Positions 7,503 to 16,004 of a stretch of DNA of 59,195 nucleotides are shown here, piece after piece. Both the position numbers and the translations under genes were made by a program. Position 1 is the stretch's first letter. Every line of letters begins with the position of its first letter. Below the pieces are notes generated by a model, which worked only from the letters and a program-made list of their open reading frames with translations, was not told where the DNA came from and did no database searches. Source of the DNA: an uncultured Clostridia bacterium (lineage in GTDB: Bacteria > Bacillota > Clostridia > Christensenellales > Borkfalkiaceae); assembly GCA_947630705.1 (NCBI GenBank), contig CANRIK010000010.1, positions 1-59,195 of the forward strand, given 5' to 3'.

Positions 7503-8882
7503 ATGAATGTAAATCTCTCACAATACGCCAATCTCAATATCTGTGTGGCTCTCTCGGGCGGAAGGGATTCGATGGCTCTTCTGCACTATCTTCTGTCGCA
7601 CGGCTCCGAATACGGCATTACTGTCTGCGCGGTCAATTTCGACCATAAAATGAGGGGAGAAGAGTCCGCGGCGGACAGCGCATTTGCGGCCTCGTATTGC
7701 AGAGAGAGAGGAGTGCCTCTCGACTTCTACGAGTGGAACGACGATGTCCCCAAGACGGAGACGTCCGCCCGTTCATGGAGACTTGAATGTTATAAAAAGA
7801 CCGTTGTTCCGCATATTCTTCAAGACGGTTCGGCATGGAGCGGAGCCGACGCGGTTGCCACCGCCCATCACCTTGACGACAACGCCGAAACCGTTCTGTT
7901 CAACCTCGCTCGCGGCAGCGGACTTTCGGGACTCAAAGGCATAACGGACGGCGATTTCATTGCGGCGGACGGCAGAAAATGCAGACTCATACGGCCTTTG
8001 ATCGGCTGTTCGCGCGCCGAGATAGACGAGTACGTGACGGCAAACAAAATTCCCTTTACCGACGACAAGACAAATTTCTCCGATTGCTACACGCGCAACA
8101 AGCTGCGTTTAAACGTGCTTCCCGAGTTGGAACGCGCTGTATCGGGCGCCGCAAAAGCCATCTACCGTTTTTCGCGCATTGCGGCGGAGGACGAGGAGTT
8201 TTTCCGCAACATGCTGACGGAACGGGACATGGTTATAGAGAAGTCTTACGGCTATAAAATTCCGATTTGTCATGAAAAGCCGCTGTTCAAACGCGCCGTT
8301 CTGCTTGTTTTGAATGGGTTGAAACTGAAAGATTACACATTCGAACGGCTTGAAAATATGTACGACCTTCAATTTGCCGCAATCGGCAAGAAATTTGAGT
8401 TTTCGGGCTGCGTCGCATTGAAAGAGGAGGACGGGATTTCCATATTCCGCCCCAACTTCCGAGAGACTGCCGTCCATGAGAGCGCGGAGGCGGATTTTCA
8501 CGATTACGTAGGCTTTAACAGAACCGATTTCTGCGGCGTTCCTCTTGCCGTAGAGACCGATGACCCGACTTGTTCAAACACATTCTCAAACGGTGAAAAA
8601 ATCCTGCGTTTCGACCTCGGCAAAATACCGCCGACGGCGAAGATACGCTTTATGCGCGCCGGCGACAAATTCACAAAGTTCGGCGGAGGAACGAAAAATC
8701 TCGGAAGCTATTTCAGCGATTTGAAGATATCCGCTCGCGTGCGCGCCGGAGTTCCCGTAATTGCCGACGGCAGAGAAATTCTGATCGTTTGCGGCGTGGA
8801 AATTTCCGAAAAGGTTAGGACGGACGACCGGACCGGCTCCGTCGCATATATAATTTCGCAAGACTATAAAAATAACAAATAG
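7503..8882 (+). CDS. tilS: tRNA(Ile)-lysidine synthase
   Basis: 459 aa. N-terminal PP-loop ATP pyrophosphatase with P-loop ALSGGRDSM near residue 16, a CAVNFDHKMRGEES block near 43 and TAHHLDDNAETVLFNLARGSGL near 120, all typical of TilS. The central and C-terminal parts match the long TilS form that binds tRNA. It ligates lysine to C34 of the CAU tRNA-Ile so that it reads AUA and is charged with Ile. The ATG at 7503 is chosen because it gives the normal N-terminus and sits next to a perfect promoter; the longer frame from 7410 has no family support. No ribosome site is visible. tilS next to hpt is a conserved Firmicute arrangement. Confidence 0.95.
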   Translation: MNVNLSQYANLNICVALSGGRDSMALLHYLLSHGSEYGITVCAVNFDHKMRGEESAADSAFAASYCRERGVPLDFYEWNDDVPKTETSARSWRLECYKKTVVPHILQDGSAWSGADAVATAHHLDDNAETVLFNLARGSGLSGLKGITDGDFIAADGRKCRLIRPLIGCSRAEIDEYVTANKIPFTDDKTNFSDCYTRNKLRLNVLPELERAVSGAAKAIYRFSRIAAEDEEFFRNMLTERDMVIEKSYGYKIPICHEKPLFKRAVLLVLNGLKLKDYTFERLENMYDLQFAAIGKKFEFSGCVALKEEDGISIFRPNFRETAVHESAEADFHDYVGFNRTDFCGVPLAVETDDPTCSNTFSNGEKILRFDLGKIPPTAKIRFMRAGDKFTKFGGGTKNLGSYFSDLKISARVRAGVPVIADGREILIVCGVEISEKVRTDDRTGSVAYIISQDYKNNK

Positions 8883-8912
8883 GCGCGACCGCGCCTATAT
8901 CGGGAGGAAAAC

Positions 8913-9254
8913 ATGCCTTTTATCGATTGCAAACTCACTCAAAAACTGAACGAAGAAGAGAAAGAGAAATTGAAGAGCGCGCTCGGCAAAGCCGTTTCCG
9001 TTCTGCACAAGACGGAGAGCTATCTCATGGTCGGTATCTCCGACGGATACGATCTGTATTTCGGCGGCAAAAAACTCGAAAAGGGAGCGTACATCGAGGT
9101 GAGCTTATTCGGATCGGCATCTCCGTCGGACTACGAAAAAATGACGGGAGAAGTATGCAGAATTCTCTACGAACAGCTTTCCGTGTCGGGGGACAAAGTA
9201 TACGTGACTTATCATCCCGTCAAAGACTGGGGATGGAACGGCTCCGATTTTTGA
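8913..9254 (+). CDS. MIF-family (phenylpyruvate tautomerase-like) protein
   Basis: 113 aa, the normal length for macrophage migration inhibitory factor homologues. It begins Met-Pro, so the processed N-terminal Pro can act as the tautomerase base, and contains YLMVGISDG near residue 38 and a C-terminal VKDWGWNGSDF that matches the family's closing segment. The trimeric family catalyses keto-enol tautomerisation of phenylpyruvate-like compounds; its bacterial role is unclear. A GGGAGGAAAAC ribosome site precedes the ATG, and the gene lies 30 bases after tilS, probably co-transcribed. Confidence 0.85.
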   Translation: MPFIDCKLTQKLNEEEKEKLKSALGKAVSVLHKTESYLMVGISDGYDLYFGGKKLEKGAYIEVSLFGSASPSDYEKMTGEVCRILYEQLSVSGDKVYVTYHPVKDWGWNGSDF

Positions 9255-9344
9255 CGGTCGGAAACTTTTACTGCCGCTGAAAACTCAACACGTATCGCCA
9301 AAAATTGCTTAAAAAGCGATAATATTTTAACGATGGAAGAAACT

Positions 9345-9920
9345 ATGCATAAAGATTGTGAAAGAATACTTATTTCGGAGAAAGAGATTCGGAAAAGAAT
9401 TGCCGAGGTTGCGAGAAGCGCGGACGAAAAATTTAAAGGCAAGTGCCCTCTTTGCGTCTGTATTTTGAAGGGGAGCGCAATATTCTTTGCGGACTTTGTA
9501 CGGCGGCTTACCGTGCCTGTCGAGTTGGATTTTATGTCCGTTTCCTCATACGGAAGCGGAACGGCGTCGTCCGGCAAACTCAAAATCAAAAAGGATACTG
9601 ACGCCGACGTCGGCGGAAGAGACGTCATAATAGTCGAGGATATAATAGACAGCGGCTTTACTCTCTCGAAATTGAAGGCTCTCTTTAAAGAGCGCGGCGC
9701 CCGTTCCGTTACGATAGTCGTTCTTTTGGACAAAAAGTGCAGGAGGGAATGCGACATTTCTCCCGATTTGTCCTGTTTCGAAGTCGGCGACGAGTTTGTT
9801 GTGGGCTACGGTTTGGACTATGACGAGAGATATCGCAATCTTCCGTACATAGCCGTTTTGAAACGCGGAATTTACGGGGACGGGTCGCAGCCGTTAAAAG
9901 GCACTCCGAACTCAAAATAA
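9345..9920 (+). CDS. hpt: Hypoxanthine phosphoribosyltransferase
   Basis: 191 aa from the ATG at 9345, which has GGAAG five bases upstream; an ATG at 9333 would add four residues but lacks a ribosome site. The PRPP-binding motif VIIVEDIIDSGFTLS near residue 103, the flexible-loop region MSVSSYGSGT near 66, and KGSAIFFADF near 46 identify a type I phosphoribosyltransferase of the hypoxanthine-guanine family. It salvages hypoxanthine or guanine to IMP or GMP using PRPP in the cytosol. Its place after tilS is conserved in Firmicutes. Confidence 0.95.
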   Translation: MHKDCERILISEKEIRKRIAEVARSADEKFKGKCPLCVCILKGSAIFFADFVRRLTVPVELDFMSVSSYGSGTASSGKLKIKKDTDADVGGRDVIIVEDIIDSGFTLSKLKALFKERGARSVTIVVLLDKKCRRECDISPDLSCFEVGDEFVVGYGLDYDERYRNLPYIAVLKRGIYGDGSQPLKGTPNSK

Positions 9921-9989
9921 AAAATCGTAGTATAACTTTTGAAGGCTTTCACATACTGCTTTTGTAAATCAGATACAAGAGGAGTGAAT

Positions 9990-10535
9990 ATGAAAGCAAC
10001 CGGAATAGTGAGAAGAATAGACGAGTTGGGTAGAGTGGTTATTCCGAAGGAAATACGCTCCACTCTGCGGTTGAAGTCGGGCGACCCTCTCGAAATATTT
10101 ACCGAAAGGGACGAGCTGATGCTCAAAAAATACTCGCCGATAGCTTCTTTGGAAAAATTTTCGGAGGGCACAGCAAAGTCACTCTCCGATTTATCGGGAA
10201 TGGTTGCGGTTATATGCGATACCGACGAAGTTCTTCATGCTTCCGGCAAGAACAGAAAGGATTTCGACGGCAAGAGCATTTCGCGCAGTATGGATAAAAT
10301 TTTAAAGGACAGAAAGAGCTACGTCGCCAATCTTTCGGAGGGCGGCGACGTCGTGCCCATTTGCGACGGTCAGGAAAATTCCATTACCGCACAGATAATC
10401 GTGCCCATAGTCTGCAACGGCGACTGCCTCGGCGCCGTCGCGCTCGTTTCAAGCGAACAGGGGGCGAGGGTAGAGCCGTCGAGCTGTAAACTTGCCCAAC
10501 TCTCCGCGGAGATCCTTGCAGGGCAATTCGAATAA
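9990..10535 (+). CDS. spoVT: Stage V sporulation protein T, AbrB-type regulator
   Basis: 181 aa. N-terminal AbrB swapped-hairpin domain (RRIDELGRVVIPKEIR, then LKSGDPLEIF) in residues 7-45, followed by a GAF-like C-terminal domain (about 55-180), the domain order of SpoVT. SpoVT modulates sigma-G-dependent genes in the forespore. The ATG at 9990 has AAGAGGAG at a good distance; an upstream in-frame Met lacks one. AbrB paralogues with a GAF domain exist, but its place in a sporulation block supports this call. Confidence 0.9.
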   Translation: MKATGIVRRIDELGRVVIPKEIRSTLRLKSGDPLEIFTERDELMLKKYSPIASLEKFSEGTAKSLSDLSGMVAVICDTDEVLHASGKNRKDFDGKSISRSMDKILKDRKSYVANLSEGGDVVPICDGQENSITAQIIVPIVCNGDCLGAVALVSSEQGARVEPSSCKLAQLSAEILAGQFE

Positions 10536-10543
10536 ACGGAATT

Positions 10544-10572
10544 CCCCACAAGCTCTGTGGGGCTTATTTTTT
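10544..10572 (+). terminator. Terminator after spoVT, abutting the next start codon
   Basis: Stem CCCCACA/TGTGGGG with a five-base loop and a T-run ending at 10572. The ATG of the downstream transporter begins at the very next base. Confidence 0.7.
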
Positions 10573-11943
10573 ATGCAAAACAAAAAACAGTCCTATCTAT
10601 TGGGCGCCGTAATAATATCCGTCGGCGGCTTTATCTCAAAGGCGCTCGGCGCGGTTTACAGAATCCCGTTGACGGCCGTCCTCGGCGGCGAAGGCATGGG
10701 GATATATCAGATGGTATATCCTCTTTACTGTATTTTACTCACCGTCTCCGCCTCCGGCATACCGACGGGCATAGCTCGCCTCATCTCCTCCGGAAAGGGC
10801 GGCGGCGCCGAAAAAACGGCTTTCGGAATTTACGGCGCGGTGGGTATAATAGGTACTCTTATAATGTATCTTCTCTCCGAACCTCTGGCGGCTTTGCAGG
10901 GGGAGCCGCCCGTTTCGCTGTGCTGTAAAATGCTCTGCCCGTCCGTGTTTTTCGTGTCCGTGCTTTCGGTGGTGCGCGGATATTTTCAGGGTCTGGGCAA
11001 CATGTATCCGACAGCGGTCACGGAGGTGGCGGAACAGGTGGTAAAGGTGGCCGTTGGAGTGGGGCTATCGTTTTATTTCAGAGCCGATACGGAACTCGCC
11101 GTGGCTTCGACGCTGTTTGCCGTAACCGTCAGCGAACTCGTATCCGCCGCCGGAGCCTACCTATATTATATTAAAAACAGACCGAGACGTCCGCTCTTCC
11201 GCGAAAGGAGCGTGAACGTCTCCGCCATATTGAAATATACCTTGCCGCTTACGCTTACCGCCATTGCCCTACCCCTTTCGCAGCTTGCCGAAAGCGTAGT
11301 GGCCGTGCGCATATTGCGCGGAACATTCGGCGACGCCACCGCGCTCTACGGCATTTATTCGGGCTGTGCCATGACTATAATCAATCTTCCCGTTTCGGTG
11401 ACCTACGGACTTGCGGCGTCAATAGTGCCGCAGATATCTCCGCTTGCGGAGAGCGGCAAATTCTCCGCCGCGAAATCAAAGGCGTACAGAGCTCTTCTGA
11501 TAACATTGGCGGTATCGGCTCCCGCCACCGTCGCACTGTATATTTTTTCTCCGCTCGCGGCGAGGCTCATTTTCGGTTCTCTCTCCGTCGAGGAGAGGGG
11601 AATTCTCGTCTCGCTTGTAAGAACGCTCGCAGTGAGCGCGGTAACGCAGTCGCTTGTCCAGACTTCGTCGGCATGTATAACGGCGCTGGGCAAGCCCGTT
11701 CTCGGCACTGTCACGCAGTGGGTCACATGCATTTTGAGAGTGGGGCTCACCGCCGTTTTGACGGCGTTTACGCCCATGGGAATTTTCGGCGCGGCATGGT
11801 CGGCAAATTTTGCGTTTTTTGTTGCAACTTTACTCAATATCTGCTATATTATATGGGCAGGAGTAAAAAATGAAAATAACGTTGATAGGTTTGGGAAACG
11901 AATGCGGCGACTTGACCCTTCGGGGCAAGGCGGCGCTCGATAG
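10573..11943 (+). CDS. SpoVB/MurJ-type polysaccharide flippase (MOP superfamily)
   Basis: About 456 aa with roughly a dozen or more hydrophobic segments across the whole chain. The N-terminus (SYLLGAVIISVGGFISKALGA, then YRIPL, GMGIYQMVYPLY) is the diagnostic start of the SpoVB/YkvU/MurJ group, which flips lipid-linked oligosaccharides such as lipid II across the membrane; SpoVB works in spore cortex synthesis. Placement between spoVT and mazG is the classic spoVT-spoVB-mazG order. Two oddities: the ATG directly follows the T-run of a terminator with no clear ribosome site, and the frame runs 74 bases into mazG, ending in a tail (RMRRLDPSGQ) unlike membrane protein sequence, so a frameshift near the 3' end is possible. 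Confidence 0.9.
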   Translation: MQNKKQSYLLGAVIISVGGFISKALGAVYRIPLTAVLGGEGMGIYQMVYPLYCILLTVSASGIPTGIARLISSGKGGGAEKTAFGIYGAVGIIGTLIMYLLSEPLAALQGEPPVSLCCKMLCPSVFFVSVLSVVRGYFQGLGNMYPTAVTEVAEQVVKVAVGVGLSFYFRADTELAVASTLFAVTVSELVSAAGAYLYYIKNRPRRPLFRERSVNVSAILKYTLPLTLTAIALPLSQLAESVVAVRILRGTFGDATALYGIYSGCAMTIINLPVSVTYGLAASIVPQISPLAESGKFSAAKSKAYRALLITLAVSAPATVALYIFSPLAARLIFGSLSVEERGILVSLVRTLAVSAVTQSLVQTSSACITALGKPVLGTVTQWVTCILRVGLTAVLTAFTPMGIFGAAWSANFAFFVATLLNICYIIWAGVKNENNVDRFGKRMRRLDPSGQGGAR

Positions 11944-13300
11944 CGCCGAGACAATCATAGCTCGCACCGCCTTTTCGGAAAGCTATAAAAGCATATCGGG
12001 CTATAATGTGCGCACTCTCGACGATGTGTTTGAAAGCAGTCGCAATTTCGATACGCTCAACAAAAAACTTGCCGCGGAAGTGCTTCGCGCGGCAAAGACG
12101 TCCGACGTCTGTTACTGCGTGGACGGCGCAGTGTGCGAGGACGAGGCGTGTAAAATAATCCTCGCTCGCCACAAAAACTGCGAGGTTCTCGACTCCGTTT
12201 CAAAGGGCGCCAACGCCTACAATTCGGCGAGATTGAAGGCCGGTCAACCGGTGTTCGTTTCAGCATACTCCGTAGGCGATTTGAAAAGTTGCAGAGCCGC
12301 TTGCGTGTATGATATCGACTGCGAATATGTCGCCGGAGAAGTCAAGTTGAGACTTTCCGACATATTCGGCGAAGAGACGGAGTGCTCTTTCATACGCGGC
12401 GGCAAGGCCGAAAAAATAAAGATTTACGAGCTGGACAGGCAAAAGCGCTATGACGCGACTTGCGCCGTCGCCGTGGAGGAGGGAGAGTTTCTCCAAAAGG
12501 GAAGATACGATTATGCCGACCTCGAACAGATGGTAAAACTTCTCCGAGCCCCTAACGGCTGTCCTTGGGACAGAGCGCAGACTCCCTCTTCCATAAAGTC
12601 GAATATGATAGAGGAAGCCTACGAGCTTGTTGACGCAATAGAGCGCGACGATCCCGACGGAAAGGAAGAGGAGACGGGCGACGTGCTTTTGCAGGCGGCT
12701 TTTCACTCCGTAATGTCGGAAGAAAAGGGCGAATTCAGCGGCTCCGACGCGCTTACTCGGGTAGTCAAGAAACTGATTTTCAGACATTCCCATATCTTCG
12801 GAAAGGACAAGGCCTCCGACGAAGGCGAGGCCTTGGGAGTATGGGATAAAAATAAGGAAAAGGAGAAGGGACAGAGCACTGTGGGAGAAACGCTGCTCTC
12901 CGTCCCCAAAAACTTTCCGGCGTGCATGCGCGCGCAGAAAGTGGGCAAGCGCGCGGCAAAGTGCGGTTTCGACTTTCTGTCATCGGTATCCGCCTCCGAA
13001 AAGATTTGGGAGGAGGTGCAGGAGATGGTCGCCTGTCAGATGAACGGCGATAAACAGGGCTCATTCGAGGAGGCCGGCGACGTGCTCTTTGCCGCAGTGA
13101 ACACAGTGAGACTTGTGGGAGTGGACTGCGAAGAGGCTCTGCGCGCGGCCACCGATAAATTTATAAGGCGGTTTGTGGAGTGCGAAAAACTTATCATCGC
13201 GGACGGCAAAACCGTAAATGACATAACAGGAGACGAGCTGCTATTCAATTACTACTGGGAGATGGCCAAAAATGCGCTTGCAAAAGATAAATATAGGTAA
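11870..13300 (+). CDS. mazG: MazG/YabN nucleoside triphosphate pyrophosphohydrolase with N-terminal methylase-like domain
   Basis: 476 aa. Residues 1-200 begin like a tetrapyrrole (SAM-dependent) methylase (MKITLIGLGNECGDLTL), but the expected glycine-rich loops are poorly kept, so this half may be inactive. The second half holds two MazG repeats: LRAPNGCPWDRAQTPSS near residue 224 with EEAYELVDAIE and EEETGDVLLQ, then a second EEAGDVLFAAVN near 404, which chelate Mg for hydrolysis of NTPs to NMP plus pyrophosphate. This matches B. subtilis YabN. CAGGAG lies seven bases before the ATG. It overlaps the flippase upstream and dusB downstream, so the three genes are tightly coupled. Confidence 0.93.
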   Translation: MKITLIGLGNECGDLTLRGKAALDSAETIIARTAFSESYKSISGYNVRTLDDVFESSRNFDTLNKKLAAEVLRAAKTSDVCYCVDGAVCEDEACKIILARHKNCEVLDSVSKGANAYNSARLKAGQPVFVSAYSVGDLKSCRAACVYDIDCEYVAGEVKLRLSDIFGEETECSFIRGGKAEKIKIYELDRQKRYDATCAVAVEEGEFLQKGRYDYADLEQMVKLLRAPNGCPWDRAQTPSSIKSNMIEEAYELVDAIERDDPDGKEEETGDVLLQAAFHSVMSEEKGEFSGSDALTRVVKKLIFRHSHIFGKDKASDEGEALGVWDKNKEKEKGQSTVGETLLSVPKNFPACMRAQKVGKRAAKCGFDFLSSVSASEKIWEEVQEMVACQMNGDKQGSFEEAGDVLFAAVNTVRLVGVDCEEALRAATDKFIRRFVECEKLIIADGKTVNDITGDELLFNYYWEMAKNALAKDKYR

Positions 13301-14213
13301 CTTGGAAACGCCCAACAACGTCTTTCTGGCGCCTCTCGCCGGATACTCGAACGCCGTTTTTCGCAAAATGTGTTATGATTTGGGCGCAGGTCTGACCTTC
13401 ACCGAAATGGTTTCCGCGAAGGGGCTTTGCTACGACTCTCAAAAGACGGAGGAACTGCTGTATGTCACCGACGATTACGACGGGATAAAGGCATGTCAGC
13501 TCTTCGGCAACGACCCCGAATATATGCGCAGGGCATGCGAGTGCGAGGCTCTGGCGCCCTTCGACATTGTGGACATAAATATGGGCTGTCCCGTGCCGAA
13601 AATTTATAAAAACGGCGAGGGCTGTGCTCTTCTCAAAGACTTGAAACTCGCTTCCAAAATCATAACCGAGTGCAAAAAGAGCGGAAAAACCATTACGGCA
13701 AAGATACGTATAGGCGTTGACGACAGGGAATACGTCACAGCCAAATTTGCCAGAATGTGCGAAGATTCGGGCGCGGATATGATAACCGTTCACGGCCGCA
13801 CGAAGGATAAGATATATTCGGGCGAAGTTAACTACCGCGAGATAGCCTTGGCAAAGTCCGCCGTACATATTCCGGTAATAGCCAACGGCGGAATACTTAC
13901 TCCCACGGACGCGGACAGGATAATGGTAAAGACGGGCGCGGACGGCGTTATGATAGCGCGAGGAGCGATATTCAATCCGTGGCTGTTTTCCACTCTCACC
14001 GGCAAACCCATAGCCGATAAAAAGACCGCCGTTTTAAAGCAGATTGCCGACACGCGCGATATTATGGGGGAGCGCTTTGCGCTGGTCTTTATGCGCAAGC
14101 TGGTCGGATTTTACATAAAGGGGATAAGGGGAGCAAACTCGTTGCGGATAAAACTGATGAATTGCAGAACGACGGACGAACTCTCCGAGGCCGTCGGAAA
14201 GCTCGACTTCTGA
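13272..14213 (+). CDS. dusB: tRNA-dihydrouridine synthase (DusB type)
   Basis: 313 aa TIM-barrel flavoenzyme. Family marks: FLAPLAGYSNAVFR near residue 18, TEMVSAKGL near 43, NMGCPVPKI near 100, the catalytic Cys in NGEGCALL near 114, TAKIRIG near 137, VHGRTK near 175, IANGGI near 202 and the FMN-phosphate site GADGVMIARGA near 221. It reduces specific uridines in the tRNA D-loop using NADPH and FMN. The gene starts 29 bases inside mazG. A hairpin terminator at 14275 follows. Confidence 0.95.
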   Translation: MRLQKINIGNLETPNNVFLAPLAGYSNAVFRKMCYDLGAGLTFTEMVSAKGLCYDSQKTEELLYVTDDYDGIKACQLFGNDPEYMRRACECEALAPFDIVDINMGCPVPKIYKNGEGCALLKDLKLASKIITECKKSGKTITAKIRIGVDDREYVTAKFARMCEDSGADMITVHGRTKDKIYSGEVNYREIALAKSAVHIPVIANGGILTPTDADRIMVKTGADGVMIARGAIFNPWLFSTLTGKPIADKKTAVLKQIADTRDIMGERFALVFMRKLVGFYIKGIRGANSLRIKLMNCRTTDELSEAVGKLDF

Positions 14214-14274
14214 CGTCGGACGATGCGTTTGGAAAGAGACGCGTAAAATTCGAAAATCAATGAAATTTTAATGA

Positions 14275-14312
14275 GGGCTTCGGGCGGAGTTGCGCCCGAA
14301 GCCCTTGCGTTT
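14275..14312 (+). terminator. Intrinsic terminator after dusB
   Basis: 12-bp stem GGGCTTCGGGCG/CGCCCGAAGCCC (14275-14303) followed by T-rich sequence, separating the mazG-dusB unit from spoIIGA. Confidence 0.75.
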
Positions 14313-14412
14313 TGCTCTTTTTGCGGCTCCCCTTTCAGACAACATAATTCGTCAATTTCCGCCATAATATTTTACTTTGCGACACGGTAAATTCTATATA
14401 ATACTCCTTGCA

Positions 14413-15195
14413 ATGGAGGTCTTTATTGAGCTTGCGCTCCTTGAAAACTTCTGTATGGATTACACGTTGCTCTACTGCGCCAAACTCGTCGCGAAAAATC
14501 CGTCGGGCATAAGGAGAGTGGCGGTGGCTTCCGTTCTCGGCGCGTGCTTTGCCGTGTTGTTTCCGCTGTTAAAGCTCAACGCCGTCTTTGCGGCCGTCGT
14601 GAAGGCGCTTTCCGGACTGTTGCTGTGTCTTGTCGCCGGAAAATTTCGTTCGGTAAAAGGATATTTAAAATTCACTGCCGTATTTTTTGCTTTTTCGGCG
14701 GCGCTCGCGGGAGCTCTGTATGCCGTCTTTTCTCTGACGGGCATGGAGTATGCGGAGGGCGGAGGGTATATCCTCTCTTCGGTGCCGATAGGCATACCGA
14801 TGTTCGGCGCGCTTATTCTGATCGTAGTCGCAAGGCGGATCAAAGACAAGTTTTCTCGCGGCAACAGAAGGGAAGTCGATTTGAAAATTTCCGTCGGCGA
14901 CAAGAGCGTGTCGCTTGTGGGCTTTTTCGACAGCGGCAATAAAGTGAGTTTCCGCGGCGAACCCGTATCGATAATTCCGCAGAGCACAGCCGAAAAATTG
15001 ACCGACGTTGCGCGCATAACCGACGGCGTAAAAATACATACTGTAACGGGGAGCAAGCAGATAAAGGTTTTTACGGCCGACAAACTCGAAGTCGATTTCG
15101 GCGGAGAAGTGAAAACGTACGGAAAAGTCAAAATCGGAGTAAGCGCGGCGCATATAGCGTGCGCCGTCCTTCATCCGGATATTATGGAGGATTGA
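14413..15195 (+). CDS. spoIIGA: Sigma-E processing peptidase SpoIIGA
   Basis: 260 aa. The N-terminal ~145 residues hold about five membrane segments; the C-terminal domain carries the aspartic-protease-like motif GFFDSGN near residue 176 and IHTVTGS near 212. SpoIIGA cleaves the pro-sequence from sigma-E in the mother cell after signalling from the forespore. It ends directly before the sigE ATG. A TATAAT at 14397-14402 lies ten bases before the chosen ATG and no ribosome site is seen; a near-match to a Spo0A box (TGTCGCA on the - strand near 14378) sits upstream, plausible for this gene but weak. Confidence 0.93.
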   Translation: MEVFIELALLENFCMDYTLLYCAKLVAKNPSGIRRVAVASVLGACFAVLFPLLKLNAVFAAVVKALSGLLLCLVAGKFRSVKGYLKFTAVFFAFSAALAGALYAVFSLTGMEYAEGGGYILSSVPIGIPMFGALILIVVARRIKDKFSRGNRREVDLKISVGDKSVSLVGFFDSGNKVSFRGEPVSIIPQSTAEKLTDVARITDGVKIHTVTGSKQIKVFTADKLEVDFGGEVKTYGKVKIGVSAAHIACAVLHPDIMED

Positions 15196-15900
15196 ATGTT
15201 TGAAAAAGTAAAGAGACTTCTCGCAACCATATTCGGCAGAAACACTCTCGATTACATATGCGGTACGGAAGCGCTGCCCATGCCCTACTCGCAGGAGGAG
15301 GAGAGCGATAAAATCTCGCTTCTGGAAAGCGGCGACGAACGGGCAAAGGCAGAACTCGTCGAACATAACCTCCGACTCGTGGTGTACATAGCCAAAAAAT
15401 TCGAGGGCTCCGGCGTGGACGGCGACGACCTCGTTTCGGTCGGCACGATAGGGCTGATAAAGGCTATAAACTCATTCCGGTCGGATAAAAACATAAAGCT
15501 GGCGACTTACGCTTCGAGGTGCATAGAAAACGAAATACTCATGTATCTTCGCAGAATGTCCCGTTTGAAACAGGAAGTGAGCTTCGACGAACCGCTCAAC
15601 ACCGATTGGGAGGGCAACGAACTGCTCTTGTCCGACGTCATGGGCACGGACGCGGACAGCGTTTATTCCGATATCGAGGGCGGCGTCGAGCGCGAACTGC
15701 TGAAAATGTCGCTTTCCAAACTCTCGCCTCGCGAACAGCGAATAATGAAGATGCGTTTCGGACTCGACGGCGGAGAGAGCATGACCCAGAAGGACGTCGC
15801 AGACAAGCTGGGCATATCCCAAAGTTACATATCGCGTCTCGAAAAGAAGATAATCTCAAAACTGAAAAAGGATATCACGAAGCACATAAATCAGGGCTGA
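15196..15900 (+). CDS. sigE: Sporulation sigma factor sigma-E (mother cell)
   Basis: 234 aa. The first ~25 residues form a pro-sequence (MFEKVKRLLATIFG) typical of pro-sigma-E. Region 2 follows (NLRLVVYIAKKF near 57, DLVSVGTIGLIKAI near 75, FRSDKNIKLATYASRCIENEI in segments near 95), and region 4 HTH (MTQKDVADKLGISQSYISRLEK near 195, given in two parts: DVADKLGISQ and SYISRLEK). It directs early mother-cell sporulation genes. It starts one base after spoIIGA stops, the conserved pair. Confidence 0.95.
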   Translation: MFEKVKRLLATIFGRNTLDYICGTEALPMPYSQEEESDKISLLESGDERAKAELVEHNLRLVVYIAKKFEGSGVDGDDLVSVGTIGLIKAINSFRSDKNIKLATYASRCIENEILMYLRRMSRLKQEVSFDEPLNTDWEGNELLLSDVMGTDADSVYSDIEGGVERELLKMSLSKLSPREQRIMKMRFGLDGGESMTQKDVADKLGISQSYISRLEKKIISKLKKDITKHINQG

Positions 15901-16004
15901 AAGAAATTTGAGCTAAAACTTAACACGTATTGATATTTTCGACTGTCCGAACTTTCCCTTATCATAAATTTTCCCGTACATAAAACCTTAAAGGGGGAAA
16001 ATTT

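Noticed and set aside
14376-14384. Spo0A box upstream of spoIIGA
   Set aside because: TGTCGCA matches only six of seven consensus bases; such a short match is expected by chance, so it is noted only within the spoIIGA entry.
15901-16004. Sigma-E, -F or -G promoter for sigG
   Set aside because: CATAAATT near 15963 resembles a sigma-E -10, but no -35 lies at the right distance.
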